DNA of 64,000 nucleotides from Siderastrea radians (GCA_964017195.1 OZ024889.1:67096358-67160357), one strand, 5' to 3'. Shown: positions 36,421 to 47,945, counted from the first letter of the stretch. The notes: generated by a model not told the origin, from the letters alone. Numbers and translations are program-made.

Positions 36421-37630
36421 GTAAATACATTTTACAGGAAGCTCAGATACCCTTGTATACATAATGTTCATTCAATCTTAAATTAATCTTATCAAACTCA
36501 GTAAGTCACATTTCTATGTTGTAAAAAGGAAATATTTCTTAATGAAAACGTATCAGTTTTCTTATAACTGGAATAAAATGTTTTATTCTGTAAACGAGTA
36601 TTGAATATCTGACCCGGTTCAGGAGGACATACTTGCTGTTCATTGTAAATCTCTCTTGGCCTCTCCAATGTCTCTGTGATTGATCCCATGGGTAAAGGCA
36701 GCAGTCTTCTGACGTGGGAGGACTCCCTTTTAAAAGGACGCCTGTTTTCGTCTTATTGTGTCTTCAAAAATACCTCGCATGAAACCTTAGGCATATCGCA
36801 CTACCAAAATCTTGAAGAAGTCGTTACTTTCATTTCTGGGTTTTGGATATTTTTCGGTGCTTGCTAATATGAAAAATGTAGTTTTTTCAGTGTGATTGTT
36901 TTTTGGAGTACCCCAACATCATACCCCAAAAAACCCGCACCCAAAGTTATGACAGAGGTACTTATCAGAAACTGTGAAACCGAGAACGCCAATTGGAATC
37001 TTGTCTTTTAGGTGGCAGGCGTGGCTCCAATTTATCTTTGCTGCCGAGAGGTATTAGAACAGAATATTTTTTGATTTCTATTTAACTGGCACTTTAATGA
37101 TTTTCATTTAAGACAAACAAGCGGGTCTCTTGGTCGGTTGCATCAAGCACCACACTGCAAAAACTACAGCTGTAGATATTAGCTGTGTTTACCAAGATAC
37201 GTTTTAGCCTGGAGGGGACAGCCTGGGGTGGTGCAGGTTTGGAATGGCCGTTTCCAAAAAAGGCTCTAACTGGAGGAGTGTGTCGAGTGATTTCACTTCC
37301 CTTTCACAACTGTTCTTAGCTTGTCAGTCGAAGGTTTTATGCAGCCTCGTTGTCTATTTGACATATAGAATTAGCAAAAGACCGATTTAAATATTGCCAT
37401 TTAGCCGGCTAACCAGGTTGACCCAAACGAACTTAACCGATACTCAGCTTTTATTCGAGTGCCTTCCCCTCCCCCTTCAGGGTAAAAGCCATCTCTTCTG
37501 TTAATCTTGATTCTTCCAAGTAATAATAATATGGGATCAGTACTTACAGGGATGAACTCAGACCTTTACCAGTACGAGCAAGTTTACCGCAGTTGACGCA
37601 AAAAAAAAAAAAAAAAAAAAAACGCAAAAA
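36421..37630. other. Intergenic, AT-rich
   Basis: No gene recognised. A ggaggactccc palindrome near 36719 may mark the end of a further MITE whose partner end I could not place. A run of 22 A bases lies at 37600-37621. Confidence 0.4.
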
Positions 37631-37639
37631 AATTACGCT

Positions 37640-38232
37640 TCCGGGTTTTCAGAGCCTTGAAGTATAAATCAGTTCAAGCTCTGTACAAGTCCCTTGTGCG
37701 CCCAGCACTTGAATATGCAGCCCCAGACTGGAATGCTTTCTTAGCCAAAGATATTTTAGCATTAGAAAAGGTTCAAAGAAGGGCTTCCCGCCCTGCACTC
37801 GGACAGAAACACGGAGAGATGGACTACAAAGACCGCATCAAGATTTTGAAACGGCCATCACTAGAAAAACGGAGAGTTTACCTTTACCTAGTAGAGTGTT
37901 GGTATAAGTAAATTAAACTTCAGCGACCTTTTCGAATTACTAAGTAAAAATACACTTGTCAAACGACTCTTATACCATTAAGTTAGTAGGATGTAATTCG
38001 TTTAAGTATTCCTTTTTTATTCTCATTGTGCTAGAATGGAACAGTTTACCTAGATCCGTCGCAGAAGCTGAAAATGTTAACCAGTTCAAGACAAGACTTA
38101 AAAGTTTCTTCAACATATAAAATGTTTTACACGTTCTCAATGTGAAGTATTCAAAATTTATAGGGTTAACCTCATGTTGTTCATTTTCTTTAATTACATC
38201 TTGAATAAACGTCATGTTTATGTTTATGTTTG
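37640..38232 (+). pseudogene. CR1/jockey-like LINE, 3' end relic
   Basis: Reads VQALYKSLVRPALEYAAPDW, then ILALEKVQRRASR, DRIKILKRPSLEKRRVYLYL, a frame break, and near 38028-38120 VLEWNSLPRSVAEAENVNQF ending at a stop. This is the typical C-terminus following the RT domain in CR1/L2/jockey-type LINEs. The catalytic RT is absent (5' truncation near an A-run), and the sequence ends in a tgtttatgtttatgttt tail, which suits the microsatellite-like 3' ends of these elements. Confidence 0.8.
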
Positions 38233-39160
38233 AACGTTTACAGGCGTGAAGTTCGTATGAAAACGGGGTCGAAAATGTCCTGGCAAACCGAATTTCGCGC
38301 CGATAAAACTTATGGATGAGAGTTACTTCATTTTGAGTACACACTCAACGTAAAAAGTATAAGTTTTCAGAAACGGCGTTGTTTTGCTGTAAGTGAAATC
38401 TTCCACATTTGTCTGTATTTTTCTTTGTAAATTGTGGCGGAAACTGCGCTTGCGTGATGCGTTTGACCTCTTTGAAGTTAATGTAACTCCCGACAATAAA
38501 GCTACAAAGGGCGCGATTTGGGAAGGCACGAGGAAGCCTTTGATGGAGGTCTCTCCCCTCTCGGGTGCTCCTCGCGCGTCTTTAAAGCGGAGGGAAACGT
38601 TTGTTTCCAGGCTCTCTCTTCAACCAGGAGCCGTAATGGGCTCCTGCTTGGGGATGACACTTGTCATTCAGTATATTAAACAGGAAACATGTGGTATCTT
38701 ATCACCTCCGGGTGGGAATTTCCCCAAAAGTTGACATGTGGCTTTGATAAAGAGCAGAGATATCATATCATTGGTCACATTTAAGCATCATGATTTTAAT
38801 ATTTTATTTTTATTTTCTTTTGTCGTGTTATTCCACATTCGTCTCTCAGTCTTTAACATTAATCGATGACTAAAACGTGTATTTCTAAATTAAGAGGCAA
38901 GACATCGCAAGATTATACTTTGTCACGCAAAGAACTTGGAGCCCAACACTTTTAACTCATTTTTGGCCGGTAAGTATTTTTATATTTGAGGAAGGAGATT
39001 TTTCAACTAAGAACTAAGGTTTTTACGCAGCTACTTGTGAGACGTGACCGAACCAGGGAGAAAAACTAAACGACCGTGGAAATTTTTTTTAAACCCAAGA
39101 AGAAACCGACAACCTTTTTTGATCCTTCCACTCCCGTACCGGTCAAAAGTTTGAATGAGT
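38233..39160. other. Intergenic with unplaced repeat
   Basis: No gene. GC-rich stretch at 38500-38660 differs from its surroundings and is probably a repeat fragment; the frame over it (38393-38734) has no recognisable motif. Confidence 0.4.
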
Positions 39161-39164
39161 TAAT

Positions 39165-39590
39165 ATTGTTCTAACTTTGAGTCAGTGGATGAAACCCTAA
39201 AGAATGAATCTTAAAGAGTTAAAAGAAATTTAATGTGATCGGTACTTTCCTGTGTTACTGTTTATTATGGCGTACAAGGTAGTTCTAACTTTTGAGTTTG
39301 TGGGTGAAATCCTAAAGTGTGACCATTCAAATGAAAGCTACTGAGCAGTTCTTTCCTGTGGTGCTGTTTATTATGCTGTACAAGGTGGTTCTAACTTTTG
39401 AGTTTGTGGATGAAATCCTAAAGTATGACCATTCAAATGAAAGCTACTAAGCAGTAACTGTTTCCTGTGGTACTGTTTATTATGTTGGAAAAGATGGTTC
39501 TAAGTTTTTAATCTGTATGAAAGGCCTATAGTGGGTCATTCAAATGAAAACTATTAAGCAGTACTTTCCCGTTGGTACTGCTCGTTGTTC
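39165..39590. repeat. Tandem repeat, about 110-bp unit, 3-4 copies
   Basis: Units share tactgtttattatg, ggttctaacttttgagt, gatgaaatcctaaagt and ccattcaaatgaaagctact. The two middle units (about 39250-39360 and 39361-39470) are the most alike; outer units are partial and diverged. Confidence 0.9.
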
Positions 39591-40735
39591 ACTATTTTCC
39601 AAAATCAATTTTTTGGCAATGTTTTCTTTTTTTAGTTTGTGAACGGATTAGAACACTTCTCGATGAGATTACAAAATTAAAGATCTCACTGTGCTTTAGT
39701 TTTTATAAACCTTTTATATCACGATACTTGTATTTTTATAGCTTTTGGTTTTTATCATAAATTAACTCAAAAGGTCGTATTTTTTCTCTGGAAAATCCTA
39801 TATATTGTCTACACTAGGAAAACAATCACGAAAAAAATATGAGGCAAACATTAACAGTGTTTTCAATGTATAAAGAAATACTCCATAGGGGAGCTAAATC
39901 CAGCCTTGCTGTTAATTAGAATTTTCTAATTAAAACAAAAAATATCACAAAATTTTGACTCAATCTTTCTAAAAGCAAATTAAATCTGAAACGACGGAAA
40001 GCGCGTTTACGCCCTTGGCTAACCATAATTTAATGAACGCATCCTTTATTAATTTTATTTTTAGTGGCGTATTTCGTTGGATCGCATACAAAGTAGGTTC
40101 TATATGTTTTTGTCTTAGTCGAAGACTTATATCTTTATTAGACTCGCATTTAAAATAAATTCTCGAGATGATCTGCGTCTGCCATCATAAAGCTTATTTG
40201 TACTTGAAATGAAAACTTGCGTCATTATTGTGTTTTCAAAGCTAATGAATCCGCAGTTACTATCTTAGTAGTTTCATGATTAAGTTTTTAAACTTTTGTA
40301 GCTGTTATAAAGCTTAAAAAGTACGCGTGATAGTAACATAAATGAAAGAATTTATGCATATTGTACTCCTCTGTTAAACACGGTTTTTAACCAAAAAATG
40401 ACATTTTTTGCATAACAGGATACTTCACTTTAAAAAGATGTATTTACCCCACAGGATTTTAAATATAAATCTGTAAATTTTTGGAGTGCTTTATAAAGAA
40501 AAACAACGTAAAAACAATATGTGAAATAAATAATTTATCTTATTGAATGTAGGTATTATAAAAGGCACGCAAGATGAATTGAAATGACAAAAGTCATGCA
40601 CACTTTTAATTTCCATAATTCATCTATAACATTCTTTTCCTGATAACAGCTTATAAAAAGATTATCGTGCCTTCAGGAACTCCGGTGACTGATTGATAGG
40701 CTTCGAGCAAACGGTTCACCATTTTCGTTCAACAT
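39591..40735. other. Intergenic, AT-rich
   Basis: Very AT-rich, stops dense on both strands. I see no gene or clear repeat. Confidence 0.5.
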
Positions 40736-40740
40736 CGTTC

Positions 40741-41265
40741 TTAAGCAGCCACGACGGCAACGCGAAGGGAAACGTCATTTTAAATTAAATTGACTTCACA
40801 GTGTTTTAAACCTCTTTGTGATTATTCCCACTCGTACGCTTAATCTATCTAATGTAGCCGAACTATCCAGGAGCTGAATTTGTAAGGACGGCGTTACAGT
40901 TCGGGGAGAAAAACGAAAATTCAACGTCGAGTGTTCACGTTCTACACAAAAGTCTGAATTTGGTCATTTCACGGTGTAGTTGAGCACAGGACGGCAAAAA
41001 AATGTACCAAAAAGTATAATGCACATGCAGAGTCATTGTTTTGCTAACTAAAGCTTTCGTTTTGTGACGTACTCGTTAGCCGTCCCCAGGGCCGTAGCCA
41101 GTATGAGGCAAACCTCAGTCCTTTTTTTTTTGTTTTTTTTTTTTTGAAGAGGGAAAGTAAAACACTGCTAGCAACTAAATAAAAAAACAAATTAACCATG
41201 GACATTGCCTCAGCCATAATTTTTTTCTGGCTACAGCTCTAGTCCCCGTCGTGTTTGCTTAACCT
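40741..41265. mobile_element. MITE with cttaagca/cacgacgg tips, interrupted
   Basis: The left tip (cttaagcagccacgacgg) pairs with the right tip (ccgtcgtgtttgcttaa after removal of an inner insertion). The right arm is broken at gccgtcccc by a second MITE (41087-41243), and resumes as gtccccgtcgtg. Family not certain. Confidence 0.55.
41087..41243. mobile_element. 157-bp hAT-like MITE nested in the preceding one
   Basis: The tips agggccgtagccag and ctggctacagctct are inverted repeats; each side is next to a gtcccc that is single in the reconstructed host arm. Both arms also share gaggcaa. The CAGGGCCG-type tip is typical of hAT elements. It contains T-rich runs. Confidence 0.6.
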
Positions 41266-41651
41266 CCCTACTGTTGAATTGAAAACGTTAAAGGCATTTC
41301 GCTACTGTTGAATTAAATTGCTTCAAGTTATCTTTTGGTGTGAACAGCAATGTAGAATTCGTTCAACCAACTCATTCAATATCGTGCAACAAAGTTGTAT
41401 TCAACATTGTTGGATGATGTTTATTCCGTTTGGTCTTCGGTTTAATCAGGGTAGCTAGGGTGCTACAAGTAATTTTTTCTGCGAGAAAGAGCGATCCCCA
41501 GATCGAGAGGAGAGACAAACCGGGCCGCTTTGGCAAGGATGTAGTCGGGAAGGAGGAGAGTAGAAAATGGAAACCTGAAAAAAGAAAGGTGGAGAAACTC
41601 TTCCCTTTGCCTTCGCCCTTATTATAACCGTTTTCACGGTTAACTTTTATC

Positions 41652-41759
41652 ATTTGCATTATAACGTATTTGAACGCGGATGTGAGGCAATTTTGGGCAA
41701 TTTTGGGTTTCCCCCCAAAATTGCCTCACATCCACGTTCAAATACGTTATAATGCAAAT
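41652..41759. repeat. Inverted repeat, 46-bp arms
   Basis: atttgcattataacgtattt at 41652 and its complement ending 41759. The arms run through gaggcaattttggg with one mismatch (cgcgga versus tccacg) and are separated by about 16 bases, forming a strong hairpin. Probably a short foldback MITE. Confidence 0.9.
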
Positions 41760-41769
41760 GGCAAAAAAA

Positions 41770-42720
41770 AAATTTGTGAAAAGGGAACAAGAACCCAAAG
41801 GTAAAGTATGTACCGCCTAACGACCACCCTCACTCCCACCCCCGTGATAATACGACTACCTCACTATTACCGCCTTTAAGTTTTGGACCGAACAAAGCTG
41901 ACGAAGTCATTTCTGTTTTAAAACTGAGTTAGCGCGACCACATTTAAATGGTCCATTGGTGTGGATTTAGATTGCTTCCATTTGATTTATTTTAAGGAAA
42001 CTGTTTAAAACATACTAACTAACTATATAGTTACTATAGCTACTAACTATACTTACTAATTAACTATAGGAACTGTAGTTACTGTAGCTAGGTAGAGTGG
42101 CGCCAGAGTATTGCGTTTTTGCAAAAAAGCACGGAACATTGGTCTACAAAACACTTGAAAAAACCTAAATTAAATATCCATTATAAGTAAATGCCGTGAT
42201 AACATGTCAGCCACACGTATTTATTTCAGATCACTTAGTCCATTTAGGTCATTTGCGCATTGGCACCTTAAAGCACGATTTTTACGTCTGTACGTGGGCG
42301 TACAGAAATCTTGAATACTTGTGTTTTTTTTCCGTTCGTTTCAGTATCATCCAATTTTGAAAATCCTTTCTCTTTTGTCACTTCCTAGTATTTCCTTGTG
42401 TTTTGCCATTGTTGTAAATTCTACTCAGTATTAAGGGCCTTCTTTCAATCTTAAACCCGGCAGTTCGTGTGCGGATGAATCATCTAATATTAATAATAAG
42501 TAAATCAGTCATGAATTAGATCTTTTAATAGATAAATGTGTTGTTCTTTTCTATTATCGGATCAATTTTAGCATTAAATTCTCGCTTTTGTCAATGAAAT
42601 GTACTTAGGCTTGAAAGATTATGCGCAGTTTAAGGGATACAACCAGAGATGTATTTTCAAAATATTTTATTATTTAAATAGTAACGTCCGTCTATTTTCT
42701 TACGAAAAGTGGCTTATTTT
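41770..42720. other. Intergenic
   Basis: Cryptically simple tactaacta-type sequence at 42010-42090. No gene recognised. Confidence 0.5.
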
Positions 42721-42721
42721 T

Positions 42722-42917
42722 AAACTGAAATTGAAAAGCAGAGACCGATACAACGTAGAATAAGAGTATTAGTTTTGTACTATATTTCGGCTGGCCAAAC
42801 CAGCCTTCTTCAGGTACAATTGTACCTGAAGAAGGCTGGTTTGGCCAGCCGAAATATAGTACAAAACTAATTCTCTTATTCTACGTTGTATCGGTCTCTG
42901 CTTTTCAATTTCAGTTT
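42722..42917. repeat. Spacerless palindrome, 2 x 98 bp, one mismatch
   Basis: Arms 42722-42819 and 42820-42917 are exact complements except one base pair (gagtatta against taattctc). The centre is ggtacaattgtacc. The inner part, cctgaagaaggctggtttgg, and the long near-perfect symmetry suggest a foldback element or a recent inverted duplication. It lies about 570 bases upstream of the GPCR start. Confidence 0.95.
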
Positions 42918-43486
42918 TCTATGTGTCAAACCGATTAGATCGCTCAGTTGATCCAACGTATACCGGTAGGAGATCGTAGACGGTTTGCTTGCTTGAACTT
43001 TTAATAGTTATTTTTAAAGCACGGACAGTCTTGAGGGTCTAGATGGAAATACTGGAATCTCAACTGCCAGCTAAAGTTTTGGCCATATCTCATTTTTTGC
43101 CGAGAGAAAGTTGCGCACTCTTGCCTGCCTACTTTCGAAACGACCAATTTTTGCGTTAAGCGAAAACTCTTCTTAACTCGGCTGTCTAAACCACGGAATC
43201 CGTTGCTACGGAGGCTGGCTGAAATGTTGTCATATTAGCCAATGAGGCGTGTAGCCCCGAGTGGGCTGTGAAGTTATGTTTAACGAGAGTGAGTTAGGAT
43301 TACTACCCGACTTTTTAAAGTGGTATTGACTTGTTTCAATTATATTTTCTTATGTTTTTTTCTTACCAAGGATTGACGCACACTACCTGTACAAGGCCAT
43401 AAAAGGCCCTTCGTTTCAGCTTCAAGACGTATTTCCCATTTTAAACAGTAATAAAGCCTCCATCACGACTACCAAGTTTTAAATCA

Positions 43487-44395
43487 ATGGGCCACCCAAC
43501 TAATTTTTCCACCGTGGGTGAGACAGAAAAGCAGATAAAGCTGGCATTTTATGTGCTCACATTCCTGCTCGGAGTTTCTGGAAACGCCCTCGTTCTTGCT
43601 GTTCTTCGGAAGAAGAAGAGGAAGTCCGTGAACGACCTTCTCATCTTTAATTTATCCACATCTGACTTGGCGTTAATGCTGTTTTCTTTACCGGTCAACG
43701 TTTTCTTGCTTGGCGGAATCGACTTTCCGCTCTTTTTCTGCAAATTTGTTTCTCCACTCATGACTGTAACGTTCAATGTCAGCATTTTCACTTTGACTTT
43801 TATGGCGGTTTACCGCTGGCGCGTCATCATCAACTCACTTAAACCGGAAATGCGTCACAGGTACGTCAACATGTGGATTACTGCTATTTGGACGGTTGGA
43901 TTTCTTCTCTTACTTCCGCTTATAATAGTTGCAGAAACAGATGAAACTGGAGGATGCAAAGAAAACTGGGAACTACACCAAAGTCGCGCCTACACCGCTG
44001 TCCTGTTTACTGTGCAGTACGTTTTACCGCTGACAACCATCGCTGGCGCTTATGTATTGATAGCAATCGACATAGGGAAAGCTGAAAAGCGGCAAATATC
44101 AAACGCACAGGATCGGTTTGCTTTAGAAGTGAGACGGAAAGAAGATCTACAGATTATCAAAATGATGGGATTGATTGTAATATTATTTGCATTGTGTATG
44201 TTACCAATACAGGTCGCGTGGCTGATAGCGGACTTTGGACCTGTTGAGCATAAGAGAGTAGGTGATGTGTTGTTAAGGGTGGCTGATATCGCAGCATATA
44301 TGCACGCCTGTGTGAATCCCATAGTTTACGGGACTATAACGAGATATTTCCGTCGTGAATACGTTAGATATGTTAAGTCTGTTTTCCATTGCTAA
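43487..44395 (+). CDS. Class A (rhodopsin-like) GPCR, single exon, intact
   Basis: 302 residues, seven hydrophobic segments at about 18-41, 50-74, 86-108, 127-149, 169-195, 223-247 and 260-283. N-terminal NFS is a glycosylation site. Conserved marks: GN in TM1, the disulfide pair Cys85 (start of TM3) and Cys157 (second loop), and NPIVY (277-281) in TM7. Two motifs are odd: the DRY box reads YRW (109-111), and the TM6 CWxP box reads CMLP (237-240), lacking the toggle tryptophan. Overall shape and short tail suit cnidarian orphan receptors related to neuropeptide receptors, but the ligand cannot be told. It is a plasma-membrane receptor signalling through G proteins if functional; YRW keeps the key arginine. 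The 3' half lies in the tandem duplication and recurs as a pseudogene at 56869-57417. Confidence 0.9.
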   Translation: MGHPTNFSTVGETEKQIKLAFYVLTFLLGVSGNALVLAVLRKKKRKSVNDLLIFNLSTSDLALMLFSLPVNVFLLGGIDFPLFFCKFVSPLMTVTFNVSIFTLTFMAVYRWRVIINSLKPEMRHRYVNMWITAIWTVGFLLLLPLIIVAETDETGGCKENWELHQSRAYTAVLFTVQYVLPLTTIAGAYVLIAIDIGKAEKRQISNAQDRFALEVRRKEDLQIIKMMGLIVILFALCMLPIQVAWLIADFGPVEHKRVGDVLLRVADIAAYMHACVNPIVYGTITRYFRREYVRYVKSVFHC

Positions 44396-44462
44396 ACGGA
44401 GCGGAAACGGAAAGTGAAACCCTGGAAACAGGGATACAAAGTGTGAGGGTGAATGGATACAG

Positions 44463-44948
44463 ATGCCCAGAGACCTCAGGCTTCTTGGTCAGCGGGCGGT
44501 CGCCAGGAGAGACATATATGTTATTGAACTAGCTTGTTCCCTCCGTATCGGGAAGATATTTGTCGAGTTCCTTTCCGAGTTCCTTTCTGAGCCGAAGAAG
44601 CTAGTTCAATTAAGGATTCATTTTAATGCCTCTTTACAAATTTGCGAACAGCAAAGCATATTTCTATTAGTAAGTGCGCGCTACAAAGACAAAAGAAGGG
44701 AACAAACGATTTTCATTAATGTCATTTTCGCAGAGGTTTTTGCCAAAACCGTATGCAATAAAATAAGAGCAAGGGTTTTTTTAAAATTTCATTTTACACT
44801 GCTTACAATACTTCCAATACTTACAATACAGCAACTTACACTACTTACAGCTACTTATAATTACAATTCAATATGGATGGACACTGCTTACAATATCTGT
44901 CTACTTATAACACAATATCGACACAACTTACAATACTACGGTTACTAA
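44463..44948 (+). other. Open frame after the GPCR, doubtful
   Basis: A 161-codon frame starts 68 bases after the GPCR stop. The second copy (57485-57931) shifts frame and ends earlier after a one-base loss in a T-run. The end of the frame is the repetitive ttacaatac tract. I regard it as 3' untranslated sequence. Confidence 0.3.
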
Positions 44949-45065
44949 CAGAAAAACTAAACATTACTTACTAACGTAACTTACTAATTGATATAGTATT
45001 ACGCGTTAATTACTTACAATAATGTATACCACATAGCTTACAATGCTGTGTTAAAAACCTACACA
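44795..45065. repeat. Cryptic simple sequence, acttacaatact type
   Basis: Degenerate repeats of cttacaatact and acttactaac. The same tract is at about 57815-58085 in copy 2. Confidence 0.8.
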
Positions 45066-45301
45066 ACACAAAGCTGGAACAGGAGGAAAAAGGACACACT
45101 TACCTCATGTTCCATATTAATATCCATCTACTAAAACAACCTTCCTAATACTCCACACCGCAAATCAAATACATTGAAAATATCTAGGTGCCTATGGAGC
45201 GAAACTTGAAAAGGGAGGTGATTTCGTCTATTGTTATGGTAGCGAAAGAAAAGATTTGCTCATCGCTGATAGAGTGTAAAGTTTACCTTCTACAAAAGCA
45301 T

Positions 45302-45595
45302 TGAGAAAGATGTTTTAATCAGTTAATGACACAGGCAGCTCGGAAAAAAAATCCGACTGAGGTCTCCCAACAGGAGTCGAACGTATGACCTTCTGGTTAC
45401 TAGTCAAGATGCTCTACCACTGAGCTATAGGAGACTTGTGGGAATTAGGGCCATTAAACTAAGTTTATGTGACAAACGTCCTTTATACTGCTAGGACTGA
45501 AATGTCGATAGGTGGGATATTCGCAATGATACAAATGTGACGATGAATACGAGAAAGATGTTTTAATCAGTTAATGACACAGGCGGCTCGGAAAT
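45302..45595. repeat. Direct repeat flanking the tRNA-like sequence
   Basis: gagaaagatgttttaatcag with the following gttaatgacacaggc and gctcggaa occurs at 45302-45347 and again at 45550-45595. The copies differ by one or two bases. The tRNA-like sequence lies between them. The same arrangement is at 58322-58615 in copy 2. Confidence 0.85.
45362..45435 (-). ncRNA. tRNA-like sequence, copy 1
   Basis: Minus strand: acceptor arm GTCTCCT with GGGAGAC (seven pairs), D arm with TAGCTCAGTGGTAGAGC, T arm with CGTTCGACTCC. The anticodon arm is poor in this copy (CTTG against CCAG) and its loop would be eight bases, so no amino acid can be assigned. It is flanked by a 46-base direct repeat (see 45302), so it is more likely a SINE-type or duplicated tRNA relic. 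Confidence 0.65.
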
Positions 45596-45744
45596 TGTAG
45601 GTTTCGACTTATTAAATTAAGCCAGAAAGAAAGTCACATTTTAACGTACTTGCCATCAATATACAGTTTGGAATTATATGTAGATCATCGCAGTGAAGGT
45701 GTTTCAACCTAAACGGTCGAAAAGAAGAAACCTGAAAAATTTCA

Positions 45745-45817
45745 GGCTTAAACGGGAATCGAACCCACGACCTCTGCGATACCGGTGCAGCGCTCTAACC
45801 AACTGAGCTATCAAGCC
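45745..45817 (-). ncRNA. SINE tRNA-like head, copy 1
   Basis: The minus strand matches the tRNA-like module of the SINE at 6593-6663 (GCGCTGCACCGGTATCGCAG shared exactly), with the same leader block upstream and a cctgaaa tail. Its far 3' part differs from that of the 6.5-kb SINE. Translations of such sequences give spurious open frames. Confidence 0.8.
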
Positions 45818-45884
45818 AACTGGGAGCTGGTCAATGGAGAGTTCGTATTTATTGCGTTCGTATTTATCCCTAAGGTTTGCTCGT

Positions 45885-47075
45885 CTACCTTCTTTCCTTG
45901 CCTCCTTTAATCTTTCCATCGATCTGTGCTTTTCTCTTTTGATGTAATTCGTTTGGAATGTCTTCGAACATCCTGTAAACGGTGCCTTTAAGTTTGCGCC
46001 CTTGTTTGAATACTCGCTCCTTGTCCGAAAATCTCAGGAAGCGTGCAATAATCGTACGGCCGCCATCTCCACTGTCGTTCTTTGGCTTGCCTAACCTGTG
46101 TACTCGCTGGAACTCGATGTTCTTGGCGTCCAAGGACGTTTTCAAGAAAGTCCACGGGGACATCTTTGGTCTCCTCGCTTTGACTTGATGTTGCATTGTG
46201 TTGGGACGCTTCTGCAATTCCTTCAAATTTTAGGTTTTCCCTTCGGCTATACGCCTCTAAATAGAGAGTTTTCTTATGAAATTCATCAATTTCACCCTTG
46301 CTTTTATCCAAGCTGCTTTGAAATTTGCTAATATGTTCATCAGCGAGTGTAGTATTTGTTTTCATGTGCGTGAATTTTTTAGTCAAGATTCTTCTGCTTG
46401 CCGTTGACGGTCGGGAGTCGATATCAATTTCCATGAGAGAAATCTTGCTTTGTAAACTTTTCACTAGATTCACCGTGTTGTTTAATTCCTCCATTTTCGT
46501 GTCAAGACTGCATAGTCTTGCAAGGATGTGGTCTAATTTGTCTGCAAGTCTTCGGTTAGTTTCGAAGCGGCCATTACCATGATTACTTCGCGTTCGTCAT
46601 CTGAGATCCTCGGGTCTGGAGAGTTAGTTTCTTTGGCCCGTTTTTCTAATGGAGACGTTTCAAGTGAGCTACTAGATGTATTACGGCTGAACTTTCTTTT
46701 CGGCGTTACATATAAAGACGAATACTCCATAGAACGCCAGAAAGATAGACAATAGGAAAGCGGTGGACGGAGCTTAAAAATTTGCCTCTTCACTCGACCA
46801 TGCTCTCCCCAGACCAAGGTTTCGACTTCACACAAAACTGTCCTTTCTTCTAAAAGTTTTCCAAAACACGATTTGGTGAGATCTTTTCGTGAGAGGTCCA
46901 TCTTAGCGGTCCGTATAGGAAAATTCGGTCCGCTCAGGGAACCAATCAGAAAGCTCCTTTTCAATGCGGACCAATTCAGTGATATAATATTATGGGGTAA
47001 TGGAAGTTTTACGGCCGAAATCCTGCAGTTAACGGTAAGTTTTTCAACTGAGTGTCGCCAAAAATCTAGCGCCAC
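45885..47075 (-). pseudogene. LINE ORF1-like protein relic (L1-type), copy 1
   Basis: Three frames in sequence: 46533-47075 (MDLSRKDLTKSCFG, later DDEREVIMVMAASKLTEDL), 46000-46494 (coiled-coil MEELNNTVNLVKSLQSKI, then YLEAYSRRENLKFEGI), and 45885-46180 (NIEFQRVHRLGKPKND, RTIIARFLRFSDKERVF, GTVYRMFEDIPNELHQKRK). The order coiled coil, RRM-like (YxEAYSRRxNLxxxGI) and C-terminal domain is that of L1 ORF1p, an RNA-binding chaperone. Frame breaks lie near 46550 and near 46150. No ORF2 follows; instead a SINE lies 70 bases downstream. Confidence 0.75.
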
Positions 47076-47425
47076 TTTCTGAACCAGAAATCGAAGTAAA
47101 CCAAAACCAATTGTGACTGTTGAGCAGGAGCTTTCCCGCGCTTGACGCTAGATACACGTACGTAACTTGAGTTCTGATTGGCTCAATGTGTTTTTAGGTC
47201 TGTTGTGATTGGTCAGCGTAAGTGAATTAGTTTTGGTTTTACCACACTCAGTTGAAAACTGCCCTAATAATAATAAGTACTGTATATTTTCTATTATCAA
47301 TGAAACATTTATAAAACAGCCCTGAAACAGTTTCGCACACGCATGGTGCAAATTTTGACACTGAAGTATGAGTGCCCTAATGAGTTTTATTTTAATACCT
47401 TCAAACTGGTTTTTTTAACTCAATA

Positions 47426-47426
<1 letters not shown>

Positions 47427-47520
<94 letters not shown>

Positions 47521-47521
47521 T
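47427..47521. repeat. (AGT)n microsatellite, about 95 bp
   Basis: Trinucleotide array with one agaagt interruption. The homologous array in copy 2 (60451-60498) is only half as long. A plus-strand frame of serines over it is an artefact. Confidence 0.95.
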
Positions 47522-47945
47522 GCTCGTATGTTTCAATTATTAATGAAAATTTTGGTTATGATCCTCCAAATAATTTTCTCGCTCGCTATTGGACAAAATT
47601 CGTCACTCGTCAACAGGGATACTATAGTACGAGATTAAGTAGGAGTGCTTTTATTTAATTTTCCGAAGGAGAAAAGTTCTTAGAGCTGTCGCTTCTTCCT
47701 CGCCTGTTGCTGAACAGCGGAGATGAAGGTTCTTGTTAACGCGTCGTGTGGCATGTGATAATCTAAGGCATGCGCATGCGTGCACTAAAGTCGTAATCGC
47801 ACTAATCATTGTCGTGTTGACTAAGATAACATAGTTTGACTGACTACATGATGAGTTCAAATCATATTACCAGTTCTATCTAAAGGTTCCTTGTGGTTCC
47901 AACCGAAGTCACGCAGTGTTAAAATTTGACTTGAACCTCGTCCTA

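Noticed and set aside
44463..44948. 161-codon frame after the GPCR as a gene
   Set aside because: Frame-shifted in copy 2 and ends in simple sequence; likely untranslated.
45704..45919. Minus-strand frame with GLIAQLVRALHRYRRGRG
   Set aside because: Translation of the SINE tRNA-like head read through into the LINE relic; a classic spurious product of tRNA sequence.
47343..47543. Poly-serine protein
   Set aside because: Product of the (AGT)n array, whose length differs between duplicates.
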